Assembly: GCF_013394085.1 (NCBI RefSeq)
Contig: NZ_CP040910.1
Coordinates: 397,950 to 461,949 of the forward strand
Length of the DNA: 64,000 nucleotides
Direction: 5' to 3'
From: Limosilactobacillus fermentum
GTDB lineage: Bacteria; Bacillota; Bacilli; Lactobacillales; Lactobacillaceae
The first letter of the stretch is position 1. Each line of letters begins with the position of its first letter. Position numbers and translations under genes: made by a program. Positions 1 to 9,982 of this stretch are shown here, in pieces. The notes under the pieces were generated by a model, which was not told the origin of the DNA, did not search any database, and saw only the letters and a list, made by a program, of their open reading frames with translations.

Positions 1-2
1 TC

Positions 3-512
3 CGGGCGTACAACCGCTTCTTTGTGATTCGTGACTTTTGGGTCAAGGATTTAGCGGGCAACTACTACGCTAAGGTGAGTGGGACCTTTGTCTTCATGAA
101 CCTGGCCAAGCGTAAGATTATGACGATTCCCCAGGAGATGATTGATACCTTCCAGATGGACGAAACCAAGCGCTTACCACGCCTGGAAAAACCCAGCCTG
201 CCAGAAGACCAAGCCGGCTGGGCGAAACGGGACTACCGTGTTCGTTACTTTGACATCGATGGTAACCAACACGTCAATAACGCCCACTACTTTGAGTGGA
301 TGATGGACGTCTTGGACGGCGACTTTTTGCGCACCCACCAGGTAGTTAAGATGCAGACCGAGTTTGCCCACGAAGTTCGCTACGGGCAAACGGTTACGAG
401 CACCGGGTCGACCCCGGTTGAAAAAGAGGGGCTAATGGTGACCCATCACCAAATCACCTGCCAAGGACAAGAGAGCGCCCGGGCGACCTTTTACTGGCAA
501 CCACGGAATTAA
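3..512 (+). CDS. Acyl-ACP thioesterase, C-terminal part (cut by window edge)
   Basis: The open frame runs in from the left edge, so the start is outside the window. The family releases free fatty acids from acyl-ACP in the cytoplasm using two hotdog domains. About 169 residues remain, covering the end of the first domain and the whole second one. The segment RYFDIDGNQHVNNAHYFEW carries the conserved Asn-x-His of the second hotdog. It ends at TAA and is followed at once by a strong terminator hairpin, so it is the last gene of its unit. A generic thioesterase is the only alternative I would consider. Confidence 0.8.
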   Translation, partial: RAYNRFFVIRDFWVKDLAGNYYAKVSGTFVFMNLAKRKIMTIPQEMIDTFQMDETKRLPRLEKPSLPEDQAGWAKRDYRVRYFDIDGNQHVNNAHYFEWMMDVLDGDFLRTHQVVKMQTEFAHEVRYGQTVTSTGSTPVEKEGLMVTHHQITCQGQESARATFYWQPRN

Positions 513-515
513 ATG

Positions 516-572
516 AAACGGGATCAGACCTTACGGGAGTCGGAAACGACTTTGGGGGCTGATCCCGTTTTT
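516..572 (+). terminator. Rho-independent terminator after the thioesterase gene
   Basis: The arms AAACGGGATCAG and CTGATCCCGTTT are perfectly complementary, enclose about 31 nt and are followed by T residues. It separates the thioesterase gene from the polyphosphate operon. Confidence 0.85.
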
Positions 573-631
573 GATCAACAGAAAAGTAATAATCGTGCTA
601 TCCTAAAGGAAGAACTTAATTATGATGGGGA

Positions 632-2143
632 GTGGTGAACGTGGCAAAGCAACGGTACGGTGGGATCATGTTTTTGGAGCCCGATCAAGTGGGACTCCGG
701 ATCATTGATCGCCAGGAGAAACGACCGGTGACAACCGTCGAATCGGGGAACCTAAACGTGGGGACTAGCATGGTGGCCAACTATGCCGAAAATATGGATG
801 CGATTGTCGACAACCTGATTGGGTTTCAACGGGTCCTCAAGGAGTACCAAGTAGACGAGGTGGAATTTTACGGGGCCCTAGAGGACCTAGATGAGGTAAC
901 GGCCCGTTACGTGGCCGATCAATTAAGCGTCCGCTGCGGGCTGGAAGTTAACTGGCTTAGTGACAACCAGCTTATCGCTCGGACCTTAGTTGCAATTAAG
1001 CATCAGCACAAACGCCAAGGGATCAAAGAAGGGGCGGACACCTTTGTTCTGTTAGTGGGACTATCGACTAGTACCCTCGCTTACTTTAAAAAGGGCGTCT
1101 TTGAGACCTCTTGGAACATCGACTTAGGGAAGGCCAAAATCAGTCAACTCGCCGAGAACCTACGGCAGACCACGGCCACGCCGAGTGACATCATATTCGA
1201 CTACATTAGTAGCAAGGTCGAATACCTAGTGGGGGAACTGGGCGACGTTGAAAACGCCACGCTGATCGTCCAGGGGGTCTCGGTGTTAGCGGACGCCTAC
1301 TTGGAGCGTGGGCAATTCCTAGGGGAAGTGGCCTTGGATGACTTTGACACCAGCTACCGACGGATTACCGACTCGACCGACCAGTACGTTATCAACCACT
1401 ACCAAGTGGATGAACAAAGCGTGGGTTGGGTGTTACCAAGCTTTTTAATTATCTCCCAAACGTTGCGGCTCCTACACGCTAAGCAGCTTTACGTAACTGG
1501 GGTGACCCCCTTTGAAGGCTTAATCGCCGTCCGTGAAGGGCAGGAATCCCAAATTAGCCAGATGATTCGGACGTCGGCGGACAACATTGCCCGTCGCTAC
1601 GGGGTCAAATTGGCCCACCGCGCTTTTGTAACCAAGGTGACCTTGGAACTGTTTGACGCTCTCGCCCCGATCCACCGCTTGGACGAGCACTACCGCTTGT
1701 TAGTTGAGATCGCCAGCAAGGTTGATGACATCGGTAACTTCATCAGCCCCCAGGGGCACTACCGGCACTCCGCTTACATTTTAGAGGCCAACCCCCTGAT
1801 CGGCCTTTCGGATCAAGATAACCGGGTGATTGCGGAGGTTTCTCGCTACCACTCGTCGGAAAGCCCGGACGTTGATGAACACCACTACCGGAACATGGAT
1901 GACGAAATTCAGCTACCGGTGGCCAAGTTGGCGGCTATTTTACGGGTGGCCGATTCGCTAGACGACTCCCGCCAGCAAAAGATTAGTAAGTTAGAACTCG
2001 CTTTGGAAGGCAACCGCCTCTTGATTTATGCCCACGCTAGCGATGACTTGGTGCTAGAAAAGTGGGCCTTCCAACGTAAAAATAAGTTATTCACCGACGT
2101 TTATGGTTTGCAACCGGAGTTAATTGCAAAGGGGGACAACTAA
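632..2143 (+). CDS. Ppx/GppA-related protein with C-terminal HD-type region
   Basis: A 503-residue protein, first gene of a polyphosphate operon; its TAA is directly followed by the ppk ATG. The N-terminal half looks like a degenerate Ppx/GppA actin-fold domain (FVLLVGLSTSTLAYFKKG near residue 137). The C-terminal third, from about residue 310, resembles the HD-like domain of long exopolyphosphatases (DDIGNF, YRHSAYIL, EVSRYH). The separate ppx gene downstream of ppk supplies a complete catalytic-type domain, so this may be an accessory or regulatory Ppx. The start is uncertain: GTG at 632 or 641, with a GGGGAG ribosome site just upstream. Confidence 0.7.
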   Translation: MVNVAKQRYGGIMFLEPDQVGLRIIDRQEKRPVTTVESGNLNVGTSMVANYAENMDAIVDNLIGFQRVLKEYQVDEVEFYGALEDLDEVTARYVADQLSVRCGLEVNWLSDNQLIARTLVAIKHQHKRQGIKEGADTFVLLVGLSTSTLAYFKKGVFETSWNIDLGKAKISQLAENLRQTTATPSDIIFDYISSKVEYLVGELGDVENATLIVQGVSVLADAYLERGQFLGEVALDDFDTSYRRITDSTDQYVINHYQVDEQSVGWVLPSFLIISQTLRLLHAKQLYVTGVTPFEGLIAVREGQESQISQMIRTSADNIARRYGVKLAHRAFVTKVTLELFDALAPIHRLDEHYRLLVEIASKVDDIGNFISPQGHYRHSAYILEANPLIGLSDQDNRVIAEVSRYHSSESPDVDEHHYRNMDDEIQLPVAKLAAILRVADSLDDSRQQKISKLELALEGNRLLIYAHASDDLVLEKWAFQRKNKLFTDVYGLQPELIAKGDN

Positions 2144-4372
2144 ATGGACTACAGGGATTTTTACCAACCAGAAAATTACGTGAACCGGGAACTATCCTGG
2201 ATTGACTTTAATGGGCGGGTGTTAGAAGAAGCCGCCAGCCCAACCAACCCCCTGTTGGAACGGGCCAATTTTTTGGGGATTACCCAAAGTAACGTCGATG
2301 AATTCTTCATGGTGCGGGTGGCTTCTTTGAGTAAGTTAGCCGCCGCTGGGGTAACGACAACGGACGCCTCCGGGATGACCCCGGCAGCACAACTGACGGC
2401 GGTCAACGAAAAGGAGCACCAGATGGTGGCCCGGCGCTACCAGGTGTATAAGGACGTCTTACTTCCGGCCTTGGAAGCTAAAGACATCCACCTGGTAGCC
2501 GTTAAGGACTTGGATCAACACCAACACGACTACTTGCAGCGTTACTTTAACGATGAATTATTACCGGTCCTAACCCCGATGGCCGACGACTCATCGCGGC
2601 CCTTCCCCTTTATCTCTAATAACTCCTTAAACGTGGCCGTTAAGCTGATTCGTACGGCTCCGGCAACGACCGCTAAGGAAGTGCTCGAGGGCGATCAGGA
2701 AGTGGTGACCACCATTTCCCAGCCCCACGAAAAAAAGGAACAAGACGGTAAGTACGAAGAGGAATTCGCCACCGTCCGGGTTCCCGAGGTCTATAAGCGG
2801 TTGGTTAAGATGCCGTCATCCAACATCTTTGTCCTCTTAGACGACGTGATCAAGACCTTTATCAGCGTCCTCTTCCCGGGCTACGCCGTGCAAGCAACTG
2901 GTACTTACCGGGTCGTGCGGGACATGGACCTGGACGTGGCCGAAGAAGACACCTCCGACTTGTTGCGGGCGGTTCAGCACCAGTTGCGGGAACGCGAGCA
3001 CGGTCACGTTATTCGCCTAGAAGTGGAGCAGGGGATGGACGATTGGCTGGCGGCCCACCTGATTGATAACCTTAAGGTCGGCGAAGAAGGGGTTTACCGC
3101 ATTGCGGGCCCGATTGACTTAACCTTTTTAAAGAAGCTCTCCGGCATGGTTTCCGACCACGAAGAAGACCGCTACAGCAAGTTTACCCCGTACCTAGCCC
3201 CGGAATTGGATATGGAACACAACTTATTTGACGCCATTCGGGAAAAGGATCACCTGATGCAACACCCCTACGATGATTTCCAAGCCGTCGTTAACTTTAT
3301 TCACCAGGCGGCCACCGACCCCAAGACCCTAGCGATCAAGATGACCCTCTACCGGGTATCCGGAAATTCTCCAATCATCAAGTACTTGGGGATGGCAGCC
3401 CAGCAGGGCAAACAGGTAACGGTGCTGGTGGAAGTTAAGGCCCGGTTCGATGAACAAAACAACGTTCACTGGGCTCGTCGGCTAGAGCGGATGGGTTGCC
3501 ACGTAATTTACGGGTTAGTGGGGCTCAAGACCCACTGTAAGCTCGCCTTGGTCATTCGCCGCGATGAAGACGGAATTCGCCGCTACATGCACCTGGGAAC
3601 CGGGAATTACAATGACGTGACCGCCAACTTCTACACCGATATGGGGTTGTTTACCTGTGATTACGAACTCGGGGTCGACTTAACCAACCTCTTTAACATG
3701 CTGTCCGGTTTCGCCCGGCCACGGTACTTCCACAAGTTGCGGGTTTCACCGGGTGGGATTCGCAACTTCATTAACGAAAAGATCGATGAACAAATTGAGG
3801 TGGCCAACAAGGGACTGCCGGCCAAGATCCGGATGAAAATGAATTCCCTGTCGGATAAACAAATTATCGCCCACCTATACGCTGCTGCTGCGGCCGGGGT
3901 GAAGGTGGAGCTATTGATCCGGGGGATTACGTGCCTGAGAAACGATTTACCGTTCTTACACGGTAACATCACGGTCCACTCAATTGTCGGGCGCTTTTTG
4001 GAACACTCGCGGATTTACTACTTTGAGGCCAACGGGCACTCGGAGATCTACTTAGCCTCGGCCGACATGATGACCAGAAACCTTAACCGGCGGGTTGAAG
4101 AGCTCTTCCCGGTCACCCAAGAAGATACCAAGGCACGGGCGATCGAAATTTTTGATACAATGTGGCAAGACGACGTCAAGACCCGGGTTCTAAAGGGCGA
4201 CCGGTACACCCCGCTGCCGTTCAGCGGTCAGGTCGATTGCCAAGAGATCTTCGTTGATCAGGTTAAACAACAAGAACGAGGGCAGCGCCAAGAACAAAAG
4301 AACCGGCGCCACTTAAACAACGTCTTTGAAACCCTTAGTCGTCACGTCAATAACCTACGCCTCAAGAAGTAA
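2144..4372 (+). CDS. ppk: Polyphosphate kinase PPK1
   Basis: This 742-residue protein has normal PPK1 length. It reversibly transfers the ATP gamma-phosphate to polyphosphate. Visible hallmarks are the N-terminal YVNRELSWIDFNGRVLEEA motif, the LVGLKTHCKLAL segment whose His corresponds to the autophosphorylated residue, and HLGTGNYND. It lies between two Ppx/GppA-family genes, so synthesis and breakdown of polyphosphate are co-transcribed. The left breakpoint of the 14.1-kb duplication lies inside codons 29-31 (2228-2234); this is the only copy that keeps the native N-terminus. Confidence 0.93.
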   Translation: MDYRDFYQPENYVNRELSWIDFNGRVLEEAASPTNPLLERANFLGITQSNVDEFFMVRVASLSKLAAAGVTTTDASGMTPAAQLTAVNEKEHQMVARRYQVYKDVLLPALEAKDIHLVAVKDLDQHQHDYLQRYFNDELLPVLTPMADDSSRPFPFISNNSLNVAVKLIRTAPATTAKEVLEGDQEVVTTISQPHEKKEQDGKYEEEFATVRVPEVYKRLVKMPSSNIFVLLDDVIKTFISVLFPGYAVQATGTYRVVRDMDLDVAEEDTSDLLRAVQHQLREREHGHVIRLEVEQGMDDWLAAHLIDNLKVGEEGVYRIAGPIDLTFLKKLSGMVSDHEEDRYSKFTPYLAPELDMEHNLFDAIREKDHLMQHPYDDFQAVVNFIHQAATDPKTLAIKMTLYRVSGNSPIIKYLGMAAQQGKQVTVLVEVKARFDEQNNVHWARRLERMGCHVIYGLVGLKTHCKLALVIRRDEDGIRRYMHLGTGNYNDVTANFYTDMGLFTCDYELGVDLTNLFNMLSGFARPRYFHKLRVSPGGIRNFINEKIDEQIEVANKGLPAKIRMKMNSLSDKQIIAHLYAAAAAGVKVELLIRGITCLRNDLPFLHGNITVHSIVGRFLEHSRIYYFEANGHSEIYLASADMMTRNLNRRVEELFPVTQEDTKARAIEIFDTMWQDDVKTRVLKGDRYTPLPFSGQVDCQEIFVDQVKQQERGQRQEQKNRRHLNNVFETLSRHVNNLRLKK

Positions 4373-4385
4373 AAGGGGGAGGAAA

Positions 4386-5339
4386 ATGTCAACCAACTTA
4401 AAGGTGATTGATTTGGGATCTAACTCGGTGCGTCTGCGGATCACCAAAATTTTAGATGATGGCCAAACGGAACTACTGCGCTACGAAAAAGAGTACGTGC
4501 GCCTGTCAGAAAACATGGGTCCGGAGCGGACGCTAAAAGAGGAGCCTATGGCCAGGACCCTGAAGGCTTTAAAGGACTTTAAGGAGATTTACGACCAGTT
4601 TGACGGTGAGATCATCGCCGTGGCCACCGCCGCCGTTCGCCAAGCTACCAACCAACGGGACTTTCTGGAGCGCGTTGAACAAGAGGTGGGCCTGACGATT
4701 CAAGTGATCTCCGGCAAACGGGAGGCCTACCTTGATTACCTAGGGGTTTCCCGGACCCTACCACTGGAAAACGGGATCATCATTGATACCGGTGGGGCCT
4801 CAATGGAACTAATCTTAGTTGACCAGGGCCAGGCCGAGGAGACGGTTTCCTTGCCGATCGGTTCGGTCCTGTTGTCCCAACGTTACCACCTTGGCGACCA
4901 AGTAAGCGCCGCCAACCTGTACGACGCCGTAATCAAAGTCGATGAGGTTCTCTCTAGTCAACGCTGGTTGAGTCGGGCCCGCCACACCCGGGTGGTGGCC
5001 CTTGGGGGCTCTAACCGGGCCTTAGCTAAGATGTACCGGTGGCGCCTATCGGACGGGGAGGACGTTCCCTTGCCGGTCCACGGGTTAACCATGCAGACGG
5101 TTGACGCCTACGAAATGATGGACGACCTGCTGCGGATGGACCGGGAGCAGCGGGGCAAGGTACGGGGGGTATCGACGGCCCGGGCCGACGTGATTATCGG
5201 GGGACTGTTGCCGATCATGGCCCTCTTGCGCCAGTTAAATATGAAGCAAGTGATGTTTTCTAGCAACGGGCTACGGGAGGGGCTCTTGTTTGAATACATT
5301 GACCAAAAGTTTGGGGGTTTTCGTACCGACCAGGCTTAA
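4386..5339 (+). CDS. ppx: Exopolyphosphatase, short Ppx/GppA type (unit 1)
   Basis: Predicted to release phosphate from polyphosphate ends or hydrolyse pppGpp; the family does either. The ATG at 4386 follows a strong GGGGGAGG site. At 317 residues it holds only the actin-fold catalytic part, without the C-terminal HD region of long Ppx. Phosphate-binding loops are visible in DLGSNSVRLRI near the N-terminus and DTGGASMELILV near residue 135. It is 13 nt downstream of ppk, in the same operon. Exopolyphosphatase and guanosine pentaphosphatase activity cannot be told apart by sequence. Confidence 0.85.
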   Translation: MSTNLKVIDLGSNSVRLRITKILDDGQTELLRYEKEYVRLSENMGPERTLKEEPMARTLKALKDFKEIYDQFDGEIIAVATAAVRQATNQRDFLERVEQEVGLTIQVISGKREAYLDYLGVSRTLPLENGIIIDTGGASMELILVDQGQAEETVSLPIGSVLLSQRYHLGDQVSAANLYDAVIKVDEVLSSQRWLSRARHTRVVALGGSNRALAKMYRWRLSDGEDVPLPVHGLTMQTVDAYEMMDDLLRMDREQRGKVRGVSTARADVIIGGLLPIMALLRQLNMKQVMFSSNGLREGLLFEYIDQKFGGFRTDQA

Positions 5340-5347
5340 TTAAAGAT

Positions 5348-5361
5348 TGAAAGCGCTTTTT
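5348..5361 (+). promoter_or_regulatory. Possible cre (CcpA) site before galE (unit 1)
   Basis: TGAAAGCGCTTTTT matches 12 of 14 positions of the catabolite-responsive consensus TGWAANCGNTNWCA. It lies about 15 nt upstream of a TACAAT -10-like hexamer at 5376. CcpA control of galE is an inference. The same site is at 19453-19466 in unit 2. Confidence 0.45.
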
Positions 5362-5428
5362 ATCGACGAGTGTGGTACAATCTGGTTGTAGTAAAAGTTT
5401 TAGTAAAAATCGAAAGGATGGTAACAGC

Positions 5429-6424
5429 ATGGCAATCTTAGTCGCTGGTGGGGCGGGATACATTGGTTCCCACATGGTAAAGGACTTACTCGCAAACGGG
5501 GAGGAGGTTGTGGTTGCCGATAACCTCTCAACCGGTCACCGCAAGGCTGTGGACCCGCGGGCCAAGTTCTACATTGGTGACATTCGCGACCGGGCCTTTT
5601 TAGACCAAATTTTCATTAACGAAGACATCAAGGCGGTGGTCCACTTTGCCGCCTTCTCCATCGTGCCGGAATCAATGAGTGAACCCCTCAAGTACTTTGA
5701 TAACAATACGGGGGGCATGATCACCCTGCTCGAGGCAATGCGCGACTTTAAGGTTAAATACATTGTCTTCTCCTCAACGGCGGCCACTTACGGGGTGCCG
5801 GAACACATGCCGATTAAGGAAACCGATCCGCAAAAGCCGATCAACCCATACGGTCTGTCCAAGCTAATGATGGAACACATGATGGCCTGGGCCGATTCGG
5901 CTTACGGGGTTAAGTTTGTCGCCCTGCGTTACTTCAACGTGGCCGGGGCAGCGCCGGATGGTTCGATTGGTGAAGACCACGGCCCAGAAACCCACCTGGT
6001 TCCTATCATCATGCAAGTCGCCCAGGGCAAGCGCGCTGAACTGTCCATCTTTGGTGATGATTACAACACCCCGGATGGTACCAACGTCCGTGACTACGTT
6101 CACGTAATGGATCTGGCTGACGCCCACCTCCTAGCACTTAAGTACCTCTTTGCCGGGAATGAATCCAACGCCTTTAACCTCGGTTCTTCGACCGGCTTTT
6201 CCAACAAGCAAATGCTAGAAGCGGCCCGGGAAGTCACTGGCAAACCAATCCCGGCTAAGATGGCCCCACGCCGCCCGGGAGATCCGGATTCGTTAGTGGC
6301 CGCCTCTGACAAGGCCCGCAACGTCTTAGGTTGGAAGCCCAAGTACGATGACGTTCACGACATCATTGCCACCGCTTGGAAGTGGCACGAAAGCCACCCC
6401 CAAGGCTACAACGATCGTAACTAA
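5429..6424 (+). CDS. galE: UDP-glucose 4-epimerase (unit 1)
   Basis: Interconverts UDP-galactose and UDP-glucose in the Leloir pathway and supplies sugars for cell-surface polymers. The 331-residue protein has the usual length for the extended short-chain dehydrogenase family. The N-terminal Rossmann loop GGAGYIGSH, an SSTAATYG serine segment and the YGLSK catalytic Tyr-x3-Lys are all visible. The ATG at 5429 follows GAAAGGATG. It has its own promoter region with a possible cre site and ends before a long hairpin, so it appears monocistronic. Confidence 0.92.
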   Translation: MAILVAGGAGYIGSHMVKDLLANGEEVVVADNLSTGHRKAVDPRAKFYIGDIRDRAFLDQIFINEDIKAVVHFAAFSIVPESMSEPLKYFDNNTGGMITLLEAMRDFKVKYIVFSSTAATYGVPEHMPIKETDPQKPINPYGLSKLMMEHMMAWADSAYGVKFVALRYFNVAGAAPDGSIGEDHGPETHLVPIIMQVAQGKRAELSIFGDDYNTPDGTNVRDYVHVMDLADAHLLALKYLFAGNESNAFNLGSSTGFSNKQMLEAAREVTGKPIPAKMAPRRPGDPDSLVAASDKARNVLGWKPKYDDVHDIIATAWKWHESHPQGYNDRN

Positions 6425-6454
6425 ATAAAGGGACCACTGCAGTCCTGAAACCAA

Positions 6455-6492
6455 AGAGGCAAGGAGAAAACCGTGTTTTCTCCTTGCCTCTT
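6455..6492 (+). terminator. Terminator-like hairpin after galE (unit 1)
   Basis: AGAGGCAAGGAGAAAAC pairs with GTTTTCTCCTTGCCTCT around a 3-nt loop. A short T-rich tract follows, without a long U run. Similar hairpins precede the left flank of the intergenic repeat elsewhere. The second copy is at 20560-20597. Confidence 0.6.
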
Positions 6493-6502
6493 GCCGTATA
6501 TT

Positions 6503-6631
6503 CGAATGTTCAACGGAAAACGTGGGAAATAGCCGCAGGCCTAGTTTCTAAGCAGGCCGAAGAACGGTGCGTGCCGCACCAAACCGTTCGTCCGATCTTA
6601 CATACGACCTGCATCGAAGGTTATTTCCCAC
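6503..6631 (+). repeat. Structured intergenic repeat, copy E1 (unit 1)
   Basis: Begins with the conserved flank CGAATGTT. GTGGGAAATAGCC (6522-6534) is nearly the inverse of GGTTATTTCCCAC (6619-6631). Inside, GCAGG can pair with CCTGC and AACGGTGC with GCACCAAACCGTT, so the whole can fold as a long branched hairpin. No coding potential is evident. Confidence 0.7.
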
Positions 6632-6644
6632 TTTCCTCCTACGC

Positions 6645-7493
6645 TTAGTCAACTTCCTGGTCGCGGGCGGATTCTTGGAGCAAACCGTCGAAGAAGCGTT
6701 GGATTGACACCTGGCCCCGCCGGACGTCTTGGTGGTGGAGGTGCTGGATCTCCACGTGGATATTTTGGTACTCAAAGAGGTTGTTGGCGTACTCGAGTAG
6801 GATATCATTTTCCGGGTAGTCGATGCACATGGTGGCCAGGTTGGTGATCCCCACCCGCAGGGCCCGCCGGATTCGTTGGTAGGCGATCTTTTTTTCGTGG
6901 TCATCAGCGTGGAAGTCGCGCTGGAAATCAATGGAAGAAAAGCTGGCCTTTTGATCGATCATCACCCGGATGATCTTACGGATATCCTCACTCCCCGTCT
7001 CGGAGGCAATCCCTAAGAAGCGCAGGACGGTGTCCACGTGATCCATTTGGCGGCGTTGGGCAGCCTGGGGTCGGTTATACGGGGCGATTGAAGAGGAGGA
7101 AATTTCGTAAATCCGGTTGACCTGGTTGAGTAAGCGGACGTGGGTGGCGACCTGGCGAATGATGTGGCGCGCTTCGGTGTGGTTGAGAGGGTGAGAAAGG
7201 TAAAAGTCACAGCCAGCCCGGTAGGCGGCCTCCTTGGCGGTGGGGGTCGGTGGCCCCACCATGATGAAGTGGGGGTGGTTGTTGACTTGTTGGAGGCGGT
7301 AGATTAGCTCAACCCCGTCCATCCCGTGAGGTGGTAGGGGAGGATCATGATGTCGACCCGTAGTTGGAGGAGTTCTCGTAGGCCCGGTTGGGATCGGCGG
7401 TTAAGCCGACCAGGGTGTTGTAAAGTCGTTTTCAATTAGGTCACGGAGAAGGGCACTAGTGGCCTGGTCGTCTTGAAGAAGGTAGAAGTTCAC
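6645..7493 (-). pseudogene. Response-regulator-like gene, frameshifted copy (unit 1)
   Basis: Same gene as 20750-21601, but with three 1-bp losses and a substitution between about 7331 and 7422. From the GTG at 7493 translation keeps the first 24 residues, then meets a stop about six codons later. The longest remaining open stretch (6645-7322) lacks the first 58 residues. The C-terminal 225 residues are identical to the intact copy. The lesions are single-base and partly in short homopolymers, so sequencing error is a realistic alternative to true decay. Confidence 0.75.
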
Positions 7494-7570
7494 GGGTTAG
7501 CTCCTTTCGCACGGTGGTTGAAGGTGATTGAAGGGGTGCGCCCCTTTTTTAACGTTAGAATAAAAGCGGT

Positions 7571-7589
7571 TACTATTTAATGAATAGTA
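7571..7589. promoter_or_regulatory. Palindromic operator candidate (unit 1)
   Basis: TACTATT-TAATG-AATAGTA has perfect 7-bp arms with a 5-nt spacer and lies in the regulator-argF divergent gap. It could bind the neighbouring regulator or an ArgR/Crp-type factor; which one is not known. An identical copy is at 21680-21698. Confidence 0.4.
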
Positions 7590-7922
7590 CTTTTTATGAC
7601 TTTTAGCAATAGATTGTACTAAATTAATTGATTTAATGGCGTAATTAAGGTGATGACAACTATACTAGGGGGAGGTTAGGGGGCGCCGCTCGTTGGACCA
7701 TTTTTGAATCAAGCTGAAGTAGTGCGAAGTTTTTGAAACCCGATTAAGTTGTTTTTTTGCTCACCAAAAGGGAATAGGGGGGGTAAAAAACGCCCGTCCG
7801 TTGAAATATAAACATCCAATATACAAAGACTTGAGTTTCCATTCACAACCACAGAGGTGGAAAAGAAAATCGTTCGGATTGGTGATGATTCCGGGCGCTT
7901 TGCGATGGTCCTTGAAAGCTCT

Positions 7923-7931
7923 TGCTATACT
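7923..7931 (+). promoter_or_regulatory. Extended -10 promoter of the arginine deiminase operon (unit 1)
   Basis: TGCTATACT is a TGn-extended -10 sequence located 45 nt before the argF ATG. No good -35 is present, which fits an activator-dependent promoter. An overlapping TGAAAGCTCTTGCT is only a weak cre match. The unit 2 equivalent is 22036-22044. Confidence 0.5.
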
Positions 7932-7976
7932 AAAAATTGTAAAGAGAACACTGATAGATTAAAGGAGGGCCCGAAA

Positions 7977-8977
7977 ATGGCTTTTAACTTACGTAACCGC
8001 AGTTTCTTAACTTTGGCTGACTTAACACTCGTGAAATGGAATACATGCTCGACCTCGCTGAGGATTTGAAGAAGGCTAAGTACGCCGGGACGGAACAACA
8101 ACACTTAAAGGGTAAGAACATCGCTTTAATCTTTGAAAAGAGCTCCACGCGGACCCGTTGCTCCTTTGAAGTGGGGGCTAAGGATCAAGGGGCGCACGTT
8201 ACCTACCTCGGCCCATCTGGTTCCCACATCGGCCACAAGGAATCCGTTAAGGACACCGCACGGGTACTCGGGGGGATGTTCGACGGGATCGAATACCGTG
8301 GTTTCTCCCAACGTAACGTTGAAATTTTGGCCGATACTCCCGGGGTACCGGTTTGGAACGGGTTAACTGACGAAGACCACCCCACTCAAGTCTTGGCTGA
8401 CTTCTTGACCGCTCACGAAGTACTGAAGAAGCCATACCAACAAATCAAGTTTGCCTTTGTTGGTGACGGCCGCGACAATGTTTCCAACGCCCTGATGTTA
8501 GGGGCGGCCGTAATGGGGATGGAATACCACGTGGTCACGCCAAAGGAACTTGAACCAGAAGCCGAAACCTTGGCAAAGGCTAACGAAATCGCCGCTAAGA
8601 CCGGGGCTAAGATTGTCGTAACTAACGACGTTAAGGCCGGGGTTAAGGGCATGGACGTAATCTACGCCGACGTATGGGTTTCCATGGGTGAATCCGACGA
8701 CATGTGGGCAAAGCGGATTGAACTGCTTAAGCCGTACCAAGTTACCAAGGAAGTCATGGAAGCAACCGAAAACCCGAAGGCGATCTTCGAACACTGCTTA
8801 CCTGCCTTCCACAACACGGAAACGGAAGTCGGCAAGGAAATCGCTGAAAAGTTTGGCCTGACGGAAATGGAAGTTACCGACGAAGTCTTTGAAAGTGAAC
8901 AATCGGTGGTCTTCCGTGAAGCCGAAAACCGGATGCACACGATCAAGGCCGTAATGGTAGCAACCTTAGGGGACTAA
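7977..8977 (+). pseudogene. argF: Ornithine carbamoyltransferase, frameshifted copy (unit 1)
   Basis: Catabolic ornithine carbamoyltransferase of the arginine deiminase pathway. From the ATG at 7977, with an AAAGGAGG ribosome site, a missing T near 8024 shifts the frame after about 15 residues and translation stops at 8069. An internal ATG at 8036 could restart a product lacking the first 20 residues, but it has no clear ribosome site. A further pair of compensating indels changes EYSG to DTPG around 8335, in a conserved region. The SSTRTR and HCLP motifs are retained. Real inactivation and base-calling error are both possible. Confidence 0.75.
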
Positions 8978-8992
8978 AGAGGAGGAACTGGC

Positions 8993-9922
8993 ATGGCAAA
9001 AGTCGTCGTTGCTTTAGGGGGGAATGCCTTGGGTAAATCCCCCGAAGAACAACTGAAGTTAGTTAAAAATACCGCTTCCTCGTTAATTGGACTGATCCAA
9101 GCCGGTAACCAGGTGGTGATCAGCCACGGGAACGGGCCGCAAGTTGGTCAAATTAACCTCGGGATGGATTTTGCCGCTCAAAACGGGAAGACCGCGGCGT
9201 TTCCGTTCCCAGAGTGTGGGGCGATGAGCCAGGGCTACATTGGTTATCACCTGCAACAAAGTTTGCAAAATGAACTCCACCAGCGGGGAATGGAAAAAGA
9301 CGTTGTGACGACGGTTACCCAAGTGGTAGTGGACCCTAGTGACCCGGCCTTTGAAAACCCAACTAAGCCAGTCGGTGACTTCTACACCAAGGAACAAGCC
9401 GCCCAGATCGAACAAGAGAAGGGCTACACCTTTGTCGAAGACGCTGGTCGTGGTTACCGTCAGGTAGTGCCATCCCCGCTACCAAAGCGGATCGTGGAGT
9501 TAAACAGCATTGAAACCTTAATTGAAAACGGGACCTTGGTCATTGCCGCTGGTGGTGGCGGGGTGCCGGTGGTCGAAGAAGGCGGCGCCCTGACCGGAGT
9601 GCCGGCCGTCATCGATAAGGACCGCTCTAGTGCCCTCTTGGCGGATAACGTTGACGCCGACCAGCTGATCATTTTAACGGCGGTTGACTACGTTTACATC
9701 AACTACAACCAGCCGGACGAACAGAAGCTGACCGAATTAAGTCAAGCACAGGCCCAGGAACTGATCGATGCCGGTCAATTCCCGGCTGGTTCAATGCTAC
9801 CAAAGATCCAAGCTTGCCTGTCCTTTGTGAAGGGCCACCCAGAACGCAAGGCGATCATCACCTCACTCGCCGGCTTAGACCAGGCCCTAGAAGGCAAGTT
9901 AGGAACGGTGATTCACGGTTAA
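8993..9922 (+). CDS. arcC: Carbamate kinase (unit 1)
   Basis: Makes ATP from carbamoyl phosphate and ADP, the energy-yielding last step of arginine deiminase catabolism. The 309-residue protein has standard length. It starts with the [16 protein letters not shown] phosphate-binding segment and contains [10 protein letters not shown] and [13 protein letters not shown], typical of the amino-acid kinase fold. A GAGGAGG site precedes the ATG. It lies 15 nt after argF in the same operon. Confidence 0.94.
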   Translation: MAKVVVALGGNALGKSPEEQLKLVKNTASSLIGLIQAGNQVVISHGNGPQVGQINLGMDFAAQNGKTAAFPFPECGAMSQGYIGYHLQQSLQNELHQRGMEKDVVTTVTQVVVDPSDPAFENPTKPVGDFYTKEQAAQIEQEKGYTFVEDAGRGYRQVVPSPLPKRIVELNSIETLIENGTLVIAAGGGGVPVVEEGGALTGVPAVIDKDRSSALLADNVDADQLIILTAVDYVYINYNQPDEQKLTELSQAQAQELIDAGQFPAGSMLPKIQACLSFVKGHPERKAIITSLAGLDQALEGKLGTVIHG

Positions 9923-9982
9923 TCACCACCCGCTTAATAAAAGAAGCTGGAAACGAAGACTAGATAAGGAGTGCGAGAAACA

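Larger units (their letters stand above)
7494..7976. other. Divergent intergenic region, regulator / arginine deiminase operon (unit 1)
   Basis: A 483-bp gap between the minus-strand regulator gene and argF. It holds a compact GGGG-TGCG-CCCC hairpin with a T run (7534-7551), a perfect 7-bp inverted repeat (7571-7589), an AT-rich stretch, and an extended -10 promoter close to argF. No RNA gene is recognised. Compared with unit 2 it carries several homopolymer differences, including a run of seven G in place of GGAGGTGGG. Confidence 0.7.

Noticed and set aside
7912-7925. cre site TGAAAGCTCTTGCT at the argF promoter
   Set aside because: The CG core is broken and only 11 of 14 positions fit; too weak to list as a feature.
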